From Gautieria morchelliformis (lineage: Eukaryota; Basidiomycota; Agaricomycetes; Gomphales; Gomphaceae), in the NCBI GenBank assembly GCA_015179125.1, contig WHVA01000191.1:1-64000 (forward strand): a DNA stretch of 64,000 nt. Direction: 5' to 3'. The notes under the pieces are model-generated. The model searched no databases. It was not told where the DNA came from and was given only the letters and a program-made list of their open reading frames with translations. A program made the translations under genes and the position numbers. Below are positions 43,366 through 55,450 of the stretch, in pieces (the stretch's first letter is position 1; each line of letters begins with the position of its first letter).

Positions 43366-45552
43366 TGATGATATCATCTGCCACAAGGGCCTCACCCGGG
43401 GGATTGTAAACTCTAATCTCCATAGGGTGGAAACTTTTAGCAAAACCCTCCACAACTGTTTCATAGAAATAGTAATAGGTAGGAGATGTCGTCTGATGAC
43501 AACCCTCTCGAAGGCACACGTTGGCAGTGGACGTGACAGTAGACATGTTTAGAGCCAAGGAAGAGACAGGACACTCCCCCAGTTATAAACCAATTCAAGC
43601 AACAGGGTAAGATAGGGAGGGAAGAACGGAAAAAGCCACTGATGGAAGGATGGAAGAAAAGAAGATGAGGTGAGACAGGAGACAGGACAGAAGGGCAACA
43701 ACATCAGAGGCGGGAACAGAGAAAGGAGATGCATCGGGGGAGAAAGGCCATGGAGGGAAGAGAAGGGACAGACAGAAAGATGGGTTGGCAAGGAGGGGGG
43801 TAGGGAAGAGGCAAAGCAAAGTAGGTGACGAAGATGGCAGATGGAGGAAGGGAGAGGGAAAGTAAGGGGTGGAATGGACAGCCACAGTGCTGTAGAGGGT
43901 CCATACATGAAGGAAAGGGCCTGAGTAACTGTTTTGGAACCCTTCAAGACTTTGGTGTTATTGCTAACACTTCAATCTATCAGAACGTGTCGTTTACGAG
44001 ACTCAAAGAATATTAAACAATGCTGCAGCACAACTCCGGAAATAATTTAATATTTGTACCTTGGTTGCAATCCGCGTAAAAACTAGTCCAAGTTAATACG
44101 GATACGTTTCTTAGCAGCACTGAACAATAAACTAAAAGAATGTAGGTTCAAGGACACTATCGGGGTCCAAGCGTATTCCAAAATATAAAGGAATGTACTT
44201 AGCAGGCGAGTTTATAAATGGACTGCCCTGATAATCTACCAGCGCACAGCAATAAAACGAGGGACGAGTTTTGTGAACAAAGCGACTTGTGAAAGTCTCT
44301 AATCAGGAAAATCGACTGACTAGATCGTCTCGGGTATGAGTGCGAATGGCAAGACTTTCAATTGACAGACTCACTCTGTAGAATTACACCCGGAGGATTA
44401 GTCCAAGTGGCTAAGCAGTAAAGTAACTACTTAACAAGGAATTAGACACTAAAGTAAGTGAATAACCCTAGCTGGGATTAGCAGCTTAGTAAGATGCAAG
44501 TCACACGAGGTCACGTGTAGGATAGAAGATGGGTAGATTGCTAGAATGATTCAAGGAGGTCAGAATGGCCTCCTTTTATATTGTAAAATACACAGGATTA
44601 CATAAAATGGGGTTCTTCTATCTATTAGGCGAGTGATGTCATAAGTAAATATTTGCACTGCTGAAACACACCCTCGTAACTATTGCGGCGTGTTTGTGCA
44701 AAGAAATTGGAAATAGATAGCCAATCACCTTCCCTGGTTTGCACAGCCTTACACAGCCTTTCACAGCCTTGCACTGCCCTGCACAGCCCTACACAGCCGC
44801 TATGACATCAAGGGGCCTATTTGGTGTCGTAGCGTTGCGTTTGGAGGATCCTTCATCCAATAGGCTTTATCAAACCTGCACCCTAGTTTTGGCTTTGTAC
44901 ATCTTTGTGTGACTTTGTGCGCAGCCTTGCACAGCCATGGTTGCTATGATGCAATTCATGTGCCAGCTGGGTTTGAATTGCACAGGCTTGTGTAAGCGGT
45001 AGAGGGCACATTCAGTCTCAGTGGCTGAGTTTGAGTGAGCCAAGGTACCGGAGTTGTAGGTGCTTGAGTGCCTGCAACTCTGAGTTTACGGTTCGTGGGA
45101 AACTCCGGTCGGAGTTTGAAACTGAGCGGCTGTGGCAGAGTTGTGGACGTGCGTGGGTTCATAACTCTGCCTGATAGGATAAGGAGTTTTTGAGCCAGGG
45201 AAGCCAAGTTAAATGGCGAAAAAATAAGAGGAAATTCAAGGAATATTTGAATAGAGTTCTCCCAACAATAGCCACATGTATTAGCTACTATCAGCTGGGA
45301 AAACAGGGTTTTAAAGCGATTTTAATCCTTTTTTCGCGAGGCTTTTCATTAGCAACGGTTCCCACACAGTAATGGAGGAGAAAGCACTGAAAAGGAAAAT
45401 GGTTTGGACCTGGATTGGGGCATACTTGGACACAGTAGGAGGGTGAGAGACATTGTCAGACGGAAGCTACTACAGGGGCATGCAAAACAGAGTCAAAGGG
45501 TGGCAAAGAAAGCCAAAGCAATACACGTCATTTGCTTAATAGTCATAGTAAC
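43366..45552. other. Segment between 72-bp direct repeats
   Basis: A 71-codon minus frame (43558-43343) starting MALNMSTVTSTANVCLREG is the best coding candidate but is unrecognised. The pyrimidine-rich minus frame at 43947-43549 looks like composition, not protein. A reverse TATA-like 'ccttttatattgt' lies near 44574. No transposase domain or terminal repeat beyond the flanking 72-mers was found. Confidence 0.35.
44741..44800 (+). repeat. 10-bp tandem repeat, six units
   Basis: Six consecutive decamers follow the consensus ncacagccyt (gcacagcctt, acacagcctt, tcacagcctt, gcactgccct, gcacagccct, acacagccgc). A dispersed copy lies near 44920-44930. Confidence 0.85.
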
Positions 45553-45624
45553 ATAGTATGTATGATATGCCATATACAGCTGATGCCTATCATTCATACA
45601 GTTATGAATCCGTTATTATGTCTT
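45553..45624 (+). repeat. 72-bp direct repeat, copy 2
   Basis: This matches 43294-43365 at 69 of 72 positions. Sequence on either side is different from that around copy 1. Confidence 0.85.
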
Positions 45625-45922
45625 CAGAGTTCTACAAAGTATAGAGGGTAGTCCGAGTGATTTCTGCCTGCCTTGGAAATGGATGTTGCTACCCTCAACG
45701 ATGATAGTCAGCTAGGTGACCACGATCCCTAAAACTTTTCCATATCCCACAGTGAATCCCATCCTGGCAAAATTGCCAGAAACAAGTAAAAGAGAGGTTT
45801 ACAAAAAAATCCCATAAAAAGAATAATATCCATATATAGGAGTTACAGGTCAGTTCTAAAAATTTGTGCAAGCAGGCACTGCAAAATTACCACCATCAGC
45901 CCCAGTAGAAATCAGCTCAAAT

Positions 45923-46348
45923 TAGGGCTGTGTGTAGCTGTAAATACCTCTAAATTAAGTGCTACAGGTGAGAACAGCTACAAACCCCAGTGCCACCAGA
46001 TCTCACATTTGGGGCCAGTTCATGCCAGATCTCACCAGAGGCGGTGTTAACTGGGGTTGACTAGGACTACTACGCAGATGTCAGTGCACGCATAGCAACG
46101 GGAAATCGGCTGAAAATGGCAGAATGCAGATGCGAATGCACGCGCAGACACGGGCAATCGAGTGACGACGAGTGCAAGTACATCCAGAAAAAGTCGAGTT
46201 GAAGCTGTCAAACTAAGCAGACTTACCGTTATCGGTTGGTGGCGGATCTGAACCGGAAGCAACTTATTTTTTGTAAAACGCGTCGGTGCGTCACCGGTAC
46301 CTGCAGATTTAACCATTCATTACCGGTATTTAGCTACGCGCAGCCCTA
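45923..46348. mobile_element. Probable hAT-like MITE
   Basis: The ends are imperfect inverted repeats: TAGGGCTGTGTGTAGCTG at the left and its near complement ending AGCTACGCGCAGCCCTA at the right. Homology extends through 'taaatacc'. TAGGGCTG-type termini and a 426-bp size fit a small hAT derivative. The flanking octamers (gctcaaat and attcgatc) do not match, so either the duplication has decayed or the ends were cut wrongly. There is no coding content. Confidence 0.45.
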
Positions 46349-49343
46349 ATTCGATCCGATTTCCACTGGGCATCAGCTTTCACTCCCAGGAAGAAGCGCT
46401 GGTTTGTGGACTGGCCATGTCTGCGCTCACATATCAGTCGGGAGCACAAAGGCAGCATTTCACACAAGCTGTGTCCTGCCTGTGTACTGCAGGTATCTCC
46501 AGAGAAGCAACGGGAGACTCACACCGACGTCAACATGCCTCGATCAAATGTCCTCCATGCTCATGCGGGGTAGGAACGAATGCAAATTAAAGGGAGACTT
46601 GGCTGCCATGCGAAAGCATCGCATGCCACATGTACGTACATGCCGGCGCCTCGGGAAGCTGTCCTGGAGTGTCCAAACCGCAAGCCGCGTCCAAGCCCGC
46701 TGGCGTCAGCGCAAGCCTGAGAGAACGTGGGAGCCTAGTTCTCTGGTGTCATATCAGTAGGCTTCTGATCGTCGTTTCTTACTATATATAGTATGGTGCA
46801 TTATCTGTAATTGGATCGGTACCACGGTGTTTATGTCGGCGAACAGACTGTAAGATACATACCGACTGGCGCTCCCGATATATCAGGATCCAGCTTTGAC
46901 TAGGAATGCTGATCATCTACAGATAACTCAAGCGCTGCGTATCACTAGAGCGAAATCGGAACAGCATACTCATTTGGATGTTTCCGTTTCGGGATCCAGC
47001 CAGCCAGGACCTGAGACGAATAGGCGCACACGAGCCTGATAAAAACACGGCCCATTTGCGACGTGTTACAGTAGAAGGCAGCATATTGTAGATTTATCCA
47101 GAGTGGTACGATGCGTATGTGGCACGCACCGGAGCTAAATTTATGTATACATAGTTGCCATAATCAATCTGGCACTGCAGAATCAGAACCACTGCCAACA
47201 TGAAACTGGACCCTTACAGCATTCAAATATTCATGTTCGTACCTGCACTCACGCACGTTTCGATTGAACTGCCACTGGCAGGTTCTGGGTTCTGCGAGCC
47301 GAGTGCCAGGCATGGTGCATAAGACGCGAGAGACGGGCTTGAGGTTGTTGGGTAATAAAGGCCTGTTGTAGGAGCGTGTTACCTCGACCAATTAAAAATC
47401 TACTAGGTTGCGAATGAATTTCTGAATTCAGCACTCGCGGGTACCGGTTCCGTGAGCCGGTCGTACGGTTGCAGTACGGAGCAATGCATACGTACAACAG
47501 GATCAGCTAGGATCAGTAGAAGCACATATACGTGTGGATGAGTATAAATACCCATGCAGGAGAAATATGCCGGTAAGGGCGACGTTTCATGCCATAACTT
47601 CACCGACGTGATGATATTACGAAATTACTAACAGATCGGATGTCGATGGAGGTCGGCGCCTTACAGTAAGGATGTCTGCGACATGATATTGGGTTTGTGT
47701 TTGATCCTGAGTTGCGAGGACGTTGCGGTTGAGATAGAGTACGTGTTGGGAGGATTGACTACCGTGAGTTTAGTACTCGCTTCGCGAGGACTGATGAAGC
47801 TTAAGGGTAACGCGGAGATCTAGGAAAGGCCGGGACAAGGACGGCAACAAATTGTCGAGCCCCCGCCGCCCTTGGGCACTCCGTGACCAATAATGAATCC
47901 CATCAATGCTTCGTAACTGAGGCTAAGGCTCACGGCCAAGGGCCGGGATGTCAGTCCGCCAGGCACAATTGAGACTCAGGCTTGAGCGAGGTGGTAGTGG
48001 GATAGATGGACGGGTGTGTGAGTGAACCTAGTAGGCGGCTTTGGATGTTATTATGGTCCTTGTTGTCGCCAGCCCGTTCGTGTCAGATTGCCAGGTACTA
48101 ATTACTGTTCCTCCTTCGGCGTGCTATTGCATTGCCCCTACAATCTTTAGCATAAGCCGATGCTTTGACCCATCAGCAATGTTAGTGGCAGTAGCAGCAT
48201 CATTCCCCGCCAGGTGAGCATTTCCAGTTCGAGTATAATTTTCAGCGGTACCTTATTGGCACCGGTAGCGCTGCTGCATGCATCAATACTAGAAATTCGA
48301 GGATCACCTTCACATGTTGGAGAGTGGCGCATCACTAGATAACTCGGATGGCAGTGCGACTATGCCAAGAAGACCCCTACGGTGTTGGGATCAGTAGCAT
48401 CAGTCCCAATTCCCAGGTCCAGGAGCATTGCACAACAGTAGTACTATATTTACCATCGTAAAGTCACTGTCATAATTCATGCATTCTCAGGTAGTCGGAC
48501 CCGGGACCGCCGCAGAGCTGCCGGTGTACAGCAGGCGCTGCCATGGACGGAAGAATTGAACATTAGGAAGAATATTCTGGGAGGGAAGTCAACGAGGTGT
48601 CTGGAATGTATACACTCTGTTTCGTTATTTGCTGCTCCAGCTGATGTGTACTCGTACCTGCAGTGGTGCCTAATATAATTGTGCTATTGACCAAAAAACC
48701 ACAAATAAGTCAGAAAAAGCGATCTGTCACCCTTGAAAGTGGCACGATAACACTACATGTAGTTTCCTTAGGTTCCATGGTTGGGGAACCGCCCTGCTCT
48801 TAGACGGCCGCCTCGTTCGTGCTGCTTGTGCGGTTTCATCACAACAGGGGTGTGATTTGCTGTTTACTGTAAGAAGGGCTAGTGGCTACCGAGGCGCGTT
48901 CGCGTTCGGGGTGAAATCGTCTCAACTCGAAGAGACTTTACTTTGGGCGTGAATACTGTCCTCGTTTACTCCTATTCAGACACTACTAAGAATAAGCAAG
49001 CGAAATTGCGCCGACTCGAACATGATAAGTAAAAAACGGAGGAGAAAGCTGGGGGGCTCGCACTGCAAAATATTCTGGGCATAGCTATGCTTCCAAAGGG
49101 TACGACAAGCCACACCTTGTTGGATTTTTCCCGGAAAGATAAGGGACCGCAACTCTTGCTTTACAAAGAATGCACGGTTGTTGGTACCAAGAAAACGCTC
49201 TGCCCAACCTTCGTTCATGGTTGGAATCTCGATATTTGATCATTTCTCTCACTTCTGCAATGCATTTAGGCCAGTAGACAGTAGTAAAAGGGATATGATT
49301 CGACGCTTTGGATTGTTAAACGGCTCAACTGCAGACAACATAC
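46349..49343. other. Stretch without a recognisable gene
   Basis: Open frames are short and featureless. I found no LTR termini, no TIRs and no repeats shared with the rest of the window, so this is probably intergenic host DNA. Confidence 0.4.
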
Positions 49344-49408
49344 CTGCCTTATCCTGGAGCGGAGATACTGTGGGAATCCTACAGTATCTCCTCTCCAGGA
49401 TAAGGCAG
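49344..49408. repeat. 65-bp near-perfect hairpin
   Basis: The 28-nt arm 49344-49371 (starting CTGCCTTATCCTGGAG) pairs with 49381-49408 at 27 of 28 positions. The 9-nt loop is gggaatcct. Confidence 0.9.
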
Positions 49409-49569
49409 TAGGAACCGGGTTTCGTCGCAGACTGGCGGCTATTAGATAGCAGTACTTACAGTGCTGCTCAATTCTTAGTTCGGTTCGTTTGTGCAAAAGG
49501 TCGTTCGGGGTTTTTTTGCAACAAACCGAACTGTGAGAATTGAGGCACTCAGTTCAGTTCGGTTCGAAC

Positions 49570-49930
49570 TGTAGGAGTGAACGCGTAAGCTGCGTCACCC
49601 TGTGTCACACTATGTGACAAATAACTTAGGGTGCCATTGTTGTCTCAGGCATGATTCCATTGTTCATCACTATAGATAGCTTGTGCACAGTCACTATTGT
49701 TTTATTTCACCATTGTTCTCTTTAGACTATAAGGTAGATAGTTAGAAGTCCCTCTTCCTCAGTATCTTGCACTCGAGCATATACTGAGGTAAGAGATTTG
49801 TTCTCAGTCTTACATTTATTCTTACTCACCTACACGTTTCTGTAGAAGTCATCATATAGGTAATCATATACAGTATCTTGCACTCGAGCATATACTGAGA
49901 AGTCATTGTATAGTTTATATATCTCTTACA
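49570..49930 (+). repeat. 5' LTR of copia element
   Basis: The LTR starts TGTAGGAGTGAAC and ends ATCTCTTACA. It matches 54273-55117 (after removing the nested LTR) with few differences. The preceding pentamer CGAAC compares with CAAAC after the 3' LTR: a target duplication with one G-to-A difference. It contains a duplicated 'agtatcttgcactcgagcat' unit. A primer-binding-type sequence (ggttgttgggccc) follows. Confidence 0.92.
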
Positions 49931-49975
49931 GGTTGTTGGGCCCCCGCTCCTACTCTTATAAACATTCCTTGTCTG

Positions 49976-50927
49976 ATGTCCACTACAGCGCTCACCACCA
50001 CAGACCTCCTCCCATCCTCCATGCCCAAGCTCATGTCAACTGGCCTAAACTGGACAGTGTTTGCCATGCGCTTCCAGGATGCAATTGAGGCGAAAGGACT
50101 GTGGGGTTACTTCGATGGCACTTCTGTTTGCCCCACCCTCAGTGCCACTCCCACTGCCGAAGAGGAATCTGTGCTTACCCTGTGGATCAAGGAAGACCGC
50201 TAAAGCCCTCCTCACCCATCGCATCCCTGACTCGACCCTAATCCATATCCACGGAAAGTCATCCCCAAAGGATAGGTGGGACGTTATTTCGAAGGAATTT
50301 TCTTCGAAAGGTGCTTTTGCACAGGCAGACTTGCACACTCAGTTCATGGAGTCCAAGTGTCCTGAAAAAGGAAAGGTATGTGAGTTCCTGGACAACCTGC
50401 GTGTAAAAAAGGAGGAGCTGGCCACCTACGGCATCATTATTAAAGAGAAAGACTATCATTCCACTATCATAAAATCCCTTCCACCTCACCTCTCTGTTTT
50501 CGCTTCAAATTTACTCACTGGGGCAAGATTATACAGCGCCTTAAAGACCATAGACCTGGATGAACTTATCTCGTTGGTCTCTGAAGAGTATGAACGTCAG
50601 GTGGCACAGAGATTGCATTGAAATGGTGGCACCACTTTCAAGGGAAATGATAAGGATGAGGCTATGTCTGTCATACAAAGTGGAAAGCGAAAATGCACTG
50701 AACGCAAGCCACACGGTGTCTGCTGGAATTGCAGTGATAAGGGACATTTCAAAAACAAATGTCCCAAACCTGTGAAGATGTCGAACAAAAGTACCCCTCA
50801 GAACAGCAGCGGCACAGCCAACATTGCTGTTGAATCCGATTATGAAACAGAGTATGCCTTCATGGCAGATGAGCTCTATGAGTCAGACAAGGAACTCCCA
50901 CTGTTTTTATCAAACATTGTTCTCTGA
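49976..50927 (+). pseudogene. Ty1/copia gag with CCHC zinc knuckle, frameshifted
   Basis: The start is at 49976 (MSTTALTTTDLLPSSMPKL) in one frame until a stop at 50203. The protein continues in another frame with KALLTHRIPDSTLIHIHGK and FMESKCPEKGKVCEFLDNL to 50621, then in a third frame with CWNCSDKGHFKNKCP (about 50720-50765), a C-x2-C-x4-H-x4-C knuckle. The domain order is that of copia gag (UBN2-type capsid then knuckle). At least two frame changes disable it. Confidence 0.85.
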
Positions 50928-52610
50928 CACAGATGATGAAATCACCAGAGATGACATAGGAGACTGGTTCTTTGAGGTTAGCGATGACTCAGACAGTGAA
51001 TGTGAGATGGAAATGTCACCTGACACTGATGAAAGTGATGGTTTATCACTTGTTGGTGGTGACATGAATCGCATCAGCACCGATCTGGAGGATGCACAGG
51101 CAGTCTGCATCGAAGTCGAAGATATTGCAAAAACCTCACCTTGCATCGATGTCTATGACTCAGGATGTACCACTCACATTACTCCTTACCATGATGCAGT
51201 TGAAAACTTCGTCAAAATATCTCCAAGGTCATTCCAAGCTGCAAATAAGCAGAGCTTTAAAGCTTTTGGAATGGGTGAGCTGATGACCGACATACCAAAC
51301 AACGTTGATATCTCGAAGCTAAGGCTCACCGAAGTCCTGTACTCCCCTGAAGTTGGCACACCCTCATGTCGGTTGGGAAGCTCGATGATGCAGGCTTTGA
51401 CATGACATTTGTAGATGGCAGGTGTACTACATGTGAGTGGAACAGCGAGCTGGTTGGCACAGTCCTGAAATCAGGGTGAGGCCTCTATCGTGTCTCGCAT
51501 GAGTCTGATGCAGCAAATTTGGCTGCAGATGTACTTACCTTGGACCAATTCCATCGCCAAATGGGCCACATCTCACCTGAAACGGCAAAAAAATTAGTGT
51601 CAAAAGGTTGTGTGACAGGAGTAAGACTTGAGGACTCACCCTCTGGAGACCCTTTTTTTTGTGAGTCTTGCGTGTATGCAAAGGCAACTTGCAAACCCAT
51701 TCCCAAAGCAAGGGAAGGCAGTTGAGCCTCAAACTTTGGAGATGAGACCCACAGCAATCTGTGGGGACCAGCTCTGGTTGCCACAAAAGGAGGAAAGTGC
51801 TACTACATCACCTTCACAGATGATATGTCAATGCTAACTCACCTTTACCTTTTGGGCACAAAAAATGAGGCCTTTGGTGCATATAAGGAGTACGAGGCCT
51901 GGTGTAATGTGCAGCTGAATGCAAGTATTAAAACCTTGCACTCAGACCGCGGCGGCAAATATCTAGGAAAAGATTTCATATCCTACCTCAAGTCCAAAGG
52001 AACCAGACAAAAACTCACCGTGCATGATACTCCTCAGCACAACGGAGTAGTGGAACGCTGAAATCACACAATTGTTGAGTGAGTTCGTGCCCTCCTGCAT
52101 GCCAGCGGACTCCTATCTTGTGGGGAGAAGCAGCGCGCCATGTGGTCTGGCTCATGAACCGCACCCTAACCAGAGCAATAGACGGTAAAACTCCTTATGA
52201 AGCTGCATTTGGTGACAAATTAGGTGGATGCGTTACAGAAGGCCGTTGGTTGGGCATCAATGAAAGAAGCAGGGGTTTCTGCATCTACTGGCCTGAGAAG
52301 CAAACAGTCAACATTGAGCGAAATGTTCATTTTGACAGCAGGAACACATCACGTTCTTGTCTCGAGGGGGAGGATTGGCAGCTCATCGAAACGAAAACTG
52401 ACATACCATCTACTACTCCGAACGCTGCCACTGCCCCCGCTCCATCTCAAGATCTGCCAAATATCGAGCCGTCCGAACCCAAATCTGAAGCTGAAGCACC
52501 TGCTAAACGAATGTGAAAACCAAGTCAGCGCATCCACGACATCCTAGATGGACATGGAACGTCTTCTCACCATAAATCTGACCCTGTCATCACCCCTGGA
52601 ATTCAGCTCC
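50928..52610 (+). pseudogene. Ty1/copia protease and integrase, broken
   Basis: An acidic spacer leads to YDSGCTTHITPYHD (about 51155-51195), the copia protease active site. Integrase begins with the H-x-x-x-H / C-x-x-C zinc region (FHRQMGHISPETAKKLVSKG, CESCVYAKAT). Catalytic-core text LHSDRGGKYLGKDFISYLK and DTPQHNGVVER includes the DDE-type Asp. After 52060 stops appear, and near 52215 the text jumps from TPYEAAFGDK to GCVTEGRWLG, indicating an internal deletion of the usual 60-70 residues. Not functional. Confidence 0.85.
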
Positions 52611-54264
52611 CTGCAGCTAAAAATCAAGATGTAGTTCTTGAGGGGGAGGGATCAGCTGAATGGATAATGATAACGGAAGAACTGGATGAGTACACACTGG
52701 TAGCTGAAACAAGCGAAGTTGAAGCCATTGAGCCTCGATCTCTGGCTGAGGCAAGACGCCACCCTGACTGGGAACTCTGGGAAAAGGGAATAATTGAAGA
52801 GTTAGCACTCCTCAAAGAGGCTGGAACTTGGGAACTTACCACACCACCGGAAAATGCTAATATTGTGGGCTCTAAATGGGTTTTCTGCACAAAAAAGGAT
52901 GCAGCGGGTAATGTAGTTCACTACAAGGTTCATCTCATTGTGCAAGGTTTCTCCCAGGTGCCTGGTGTCGACTACTTTGACACGTTTGCCCCCATCGCTA
53001 AGCTTGCTTCAATTCAAACAGTTCTCGTTTTGGCTGCTGCAAAAGACATGGAGATCCATCAAATTGATATCAAAGGAGCTTATCTGAACAGTGAACTTAC
53101 CAATCAAGAGACCATATACATGGCTCATCCCCAGGCTATCATGCTCAAAACTCCACTGGAAAGGTGTGTCGTCTTCGAAAGATGCTGTATGGGTTGGAAC
53201 AATCTGGGAGGCGATGGTATCAAAAACTTGTCAAAATAATGACTTATCACTTAGCGTTCTTGATATGCGATGTTGACCAAGCCATATTTTTCCGCCAAAA
53301 TGGTCAAGGCTCCATGATTGTCCTTGTCCACATCAATGACTGCACCATTGCAGCATCATCTAAACAACTTATTGGTCGTTTCAAGGCAAAAATCTCAGAG
53401 CGAGTAGAAATAACTGACCTCGGCGTGTTGCACTGGCTGCTAGGAATAGAAGTTAAGCACAACAGAGAACAACATACCATTCATTTTTCCCAGTGATCCT
53501 ACATCCATCCTTCAACACTTCAATCTAGATGAGTTGAAGCCCTTGTCAACGCCTATGCGGCCCGGGCTACTGCTATCCAGTTCCCAGACACCCAATACTA
53601 TGGCTGAATAGGCTCAGATGCACGATACTCCATATCACGAAGCCATCGGATCGTTGATGTATGCTGCCTTAGGTACCCAGACACTGTTGCCATACTTGAC
53701 TAAGTTTGCACCTACACATTGGAACACCGTTAAGAGGGTTTTCAGCTATTTGAAAGGTACAAAAGAGCTATGGTTGACTTACGGGCAGACTCAGGCAGAA
53801 ATGATGGGATATGCCGACGCAGATGGCAGCACCACTGAGGATAGACCCACCGTCTCCAGATATGGTTTTATTATCAACGGTGGAGCCGTATCCTGGAGCG
53901 CGAAACGTCAGTCGATTATATCCCTATCTACGATGGAGAGCGAGTACATAGCTGCTGCTCATGCCACAAAAGAAGCCCTATGGCTTCCGTCACTCATCGA
54001 ACAACTTTTTGACGAAAAATTGTTACCCACTACCCTGTTTTCCAACAATTAGTCCGCCATCACACTTGCCAAAGATCATCAATATCACGCTCGAACCAAA
54101 CATATTGATGTACGATACCATTTTATCCGTTGGATCGTCAAGAAGGGCATGATTCGATTGGTCTATTGCCTGACCGATGACATGTTCGCAGACACGCTTA
54201 CCAAAGCATTGCCATCTGTGAAGGTCAAGCACTTTGCAGTCGAACTCAGGCTGACTACCATTTG
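52611..54264 (+). pseudogene. Ty1/copia reverse transcriptase and RNase H, inactive
   Basis: SLAEARRHPDWELWEKGIIEE and GSKWVFCTKKDAAGNVVHYK open the RT. DYFDTFAPIAKLASIQTVL and HQIDIKGAYLNSEL follow, then a frame change and MLYGLEQSGRRWYQKL. The catalytic box reads VHINDCTIA (about 53327-53353) where VHVDDCTIA is expected, so the first aspartate is Asn, a single G-to-A change. RNase H has MMGYADADGSTTEDRPTVSRYGF and LSTMESEYIAAAHATKEALW, then KHIDVRYHFIRW in another frame. It ends at a polypurine tract (gaggggga, 54264-54272). Confidence 0.88.
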
Positions 54265-54272
54265 AGGGGGAG

Positions 54273-55117
54273 TGTAGGAGTGAACATGTAAGCTGCAAGC
54301 AAACTGTCAGGGGACACCCTGTTTTCCATTTCCAGTTCCGACTCCATTTCCGACTCCGCTTATGGTTCCGATTCCATCTCCGCCTCCGCTTTCGGAAATG
54401 ATTCCACTTCTGGGAGACCTTCCACCAGTTCTGTTTGCTTTGCCAGTTCCACTCCAATTTCCGACTTCCGCTCTCGGAACAGTGTCGGAAATCAAGCGAC
54501 TTGCGTAATAGGTGGCATCAAGGGTCGATCAAGGGTCAGGGAGGTCAGGGGGATGCAGGGTTGATGGCGGGTGCCAAGTGTTGTCCCTGGCTGCACAGCG
54601 TAGTATAATACGGGCTTGCTGACATTGGGGGTCCTTAGACTTTTCTCTTTGGATTTCCCCTTGTCAGGTGAGAATCCCCTCTCTTGTATACTCTGTTCAT
54701 TTATACATACTTTGGATTTCCCCTTGTCAGTTGTGTGGTAGTGCGATCTCCACAACCAGCCAGGGTTGCCCTTACACAAACTGCATCACCCCATGTCACA
54801 CTATGTGACAAATAACTTAGGGTGCCATTGTTGTCTCAGGATTCCATTGTTCATCGCTATAGATAGCTTGTGCGCAGTCACCATTGTTTTATTTCACCAT
54901 TGTTCTCTTTAGACTATAAAGTAGATAGTCAGAAGTCCCTCTTCCTCAGTATCTTGCACTTGAGCATATACTGAGGTAAGAGACTCGTTCTCAGTCTTAC
55001 ATTTATTCTTACTCACCTATACATTTCTGTAGAAGTCATTGTATAGGTAATCATATACAGTATCTTGCACTCAAGCATATACTGAGAAGTCATCATATAG
55101 TTTATATATCTCTTACA
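54273..55117 (+). repeat. 3' LTR of copia element, containing a solo LTR A
   Basis: It begins TGTAGGAGTGAAC after the polypurine tract and ends ATCTCTTACA at 55117. Without the nested LTR and its duplication it is about 368 bp. Close similarity to the 5' LTR, with mostly transition differences, shows the element is not old. The nested insertion is younger still. Confidence 0.9.
54305..54776 (+). mobile_element. Solo LTR, family A, with CAAAC target duplication
   Basis: It runs from TGTCAGGGGACACC to GGTTGCCCTTACA with CAAAC on both sides (54300-54304, 54777-54781). It is the least diverged A copy, 472 bp, with a TATA-like 'gtataatacgggc' near 54600 and two 'ggatttccccttgtcag' boxes at about 54652 and 54714. 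Confidence 0.93.
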
Positions 55118-55450
55118 CAAACTGCTGTGCGGACTTTGGCAGAGCCTAGATTAACAAGTTTGACCTATGTAAACATGCATAATTACCACTGCACGCAAAG
55201 CTCATTTGGGTCCTACCAACCATGCTCTTCTGACAAAATTAAATTTGTTTTATAACGTTGGTTTGCCAGTAACACAAGGAATTGATGAAAAAGTCCTTTG
55301 ATTTGGGTATAACCTCATAAGTGCCCGCTCCCCCTCGTGAACCATTGCCTGAGGTGTGAGCAATACCAGTTAGTCCTCTGATGCTCTCAAGTACAGCTCC
55401 TTCATGATTGTCATCCATTTCATCATTATCTAGATCTCCTTCATCCTCTA
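55118..55450 (-). other. Short flank between copia and hAT elements
   Basis: A minus frame (55463-55239) contains DEGDLDNDEMDDNHEGAVLES, partly overlapping the hAT end. It may be the remains of whatever the hAT entered. No family is recognised. Confidence 0.25.

Noticed and set aside
43549-43947. 132-codon Pro/Leu/Phe-rich minus frame
   Set aside because: Pyrimidine-rich tract giving a spurious open frame; three overlapping frames look alike.
44382-44450. tRNA-like sequence 'ggattagtccaagtggctaagc'
   Set aside because: It superficially resembles a tRNA 5' part, but no acceptor pairing or T-arm could be found.
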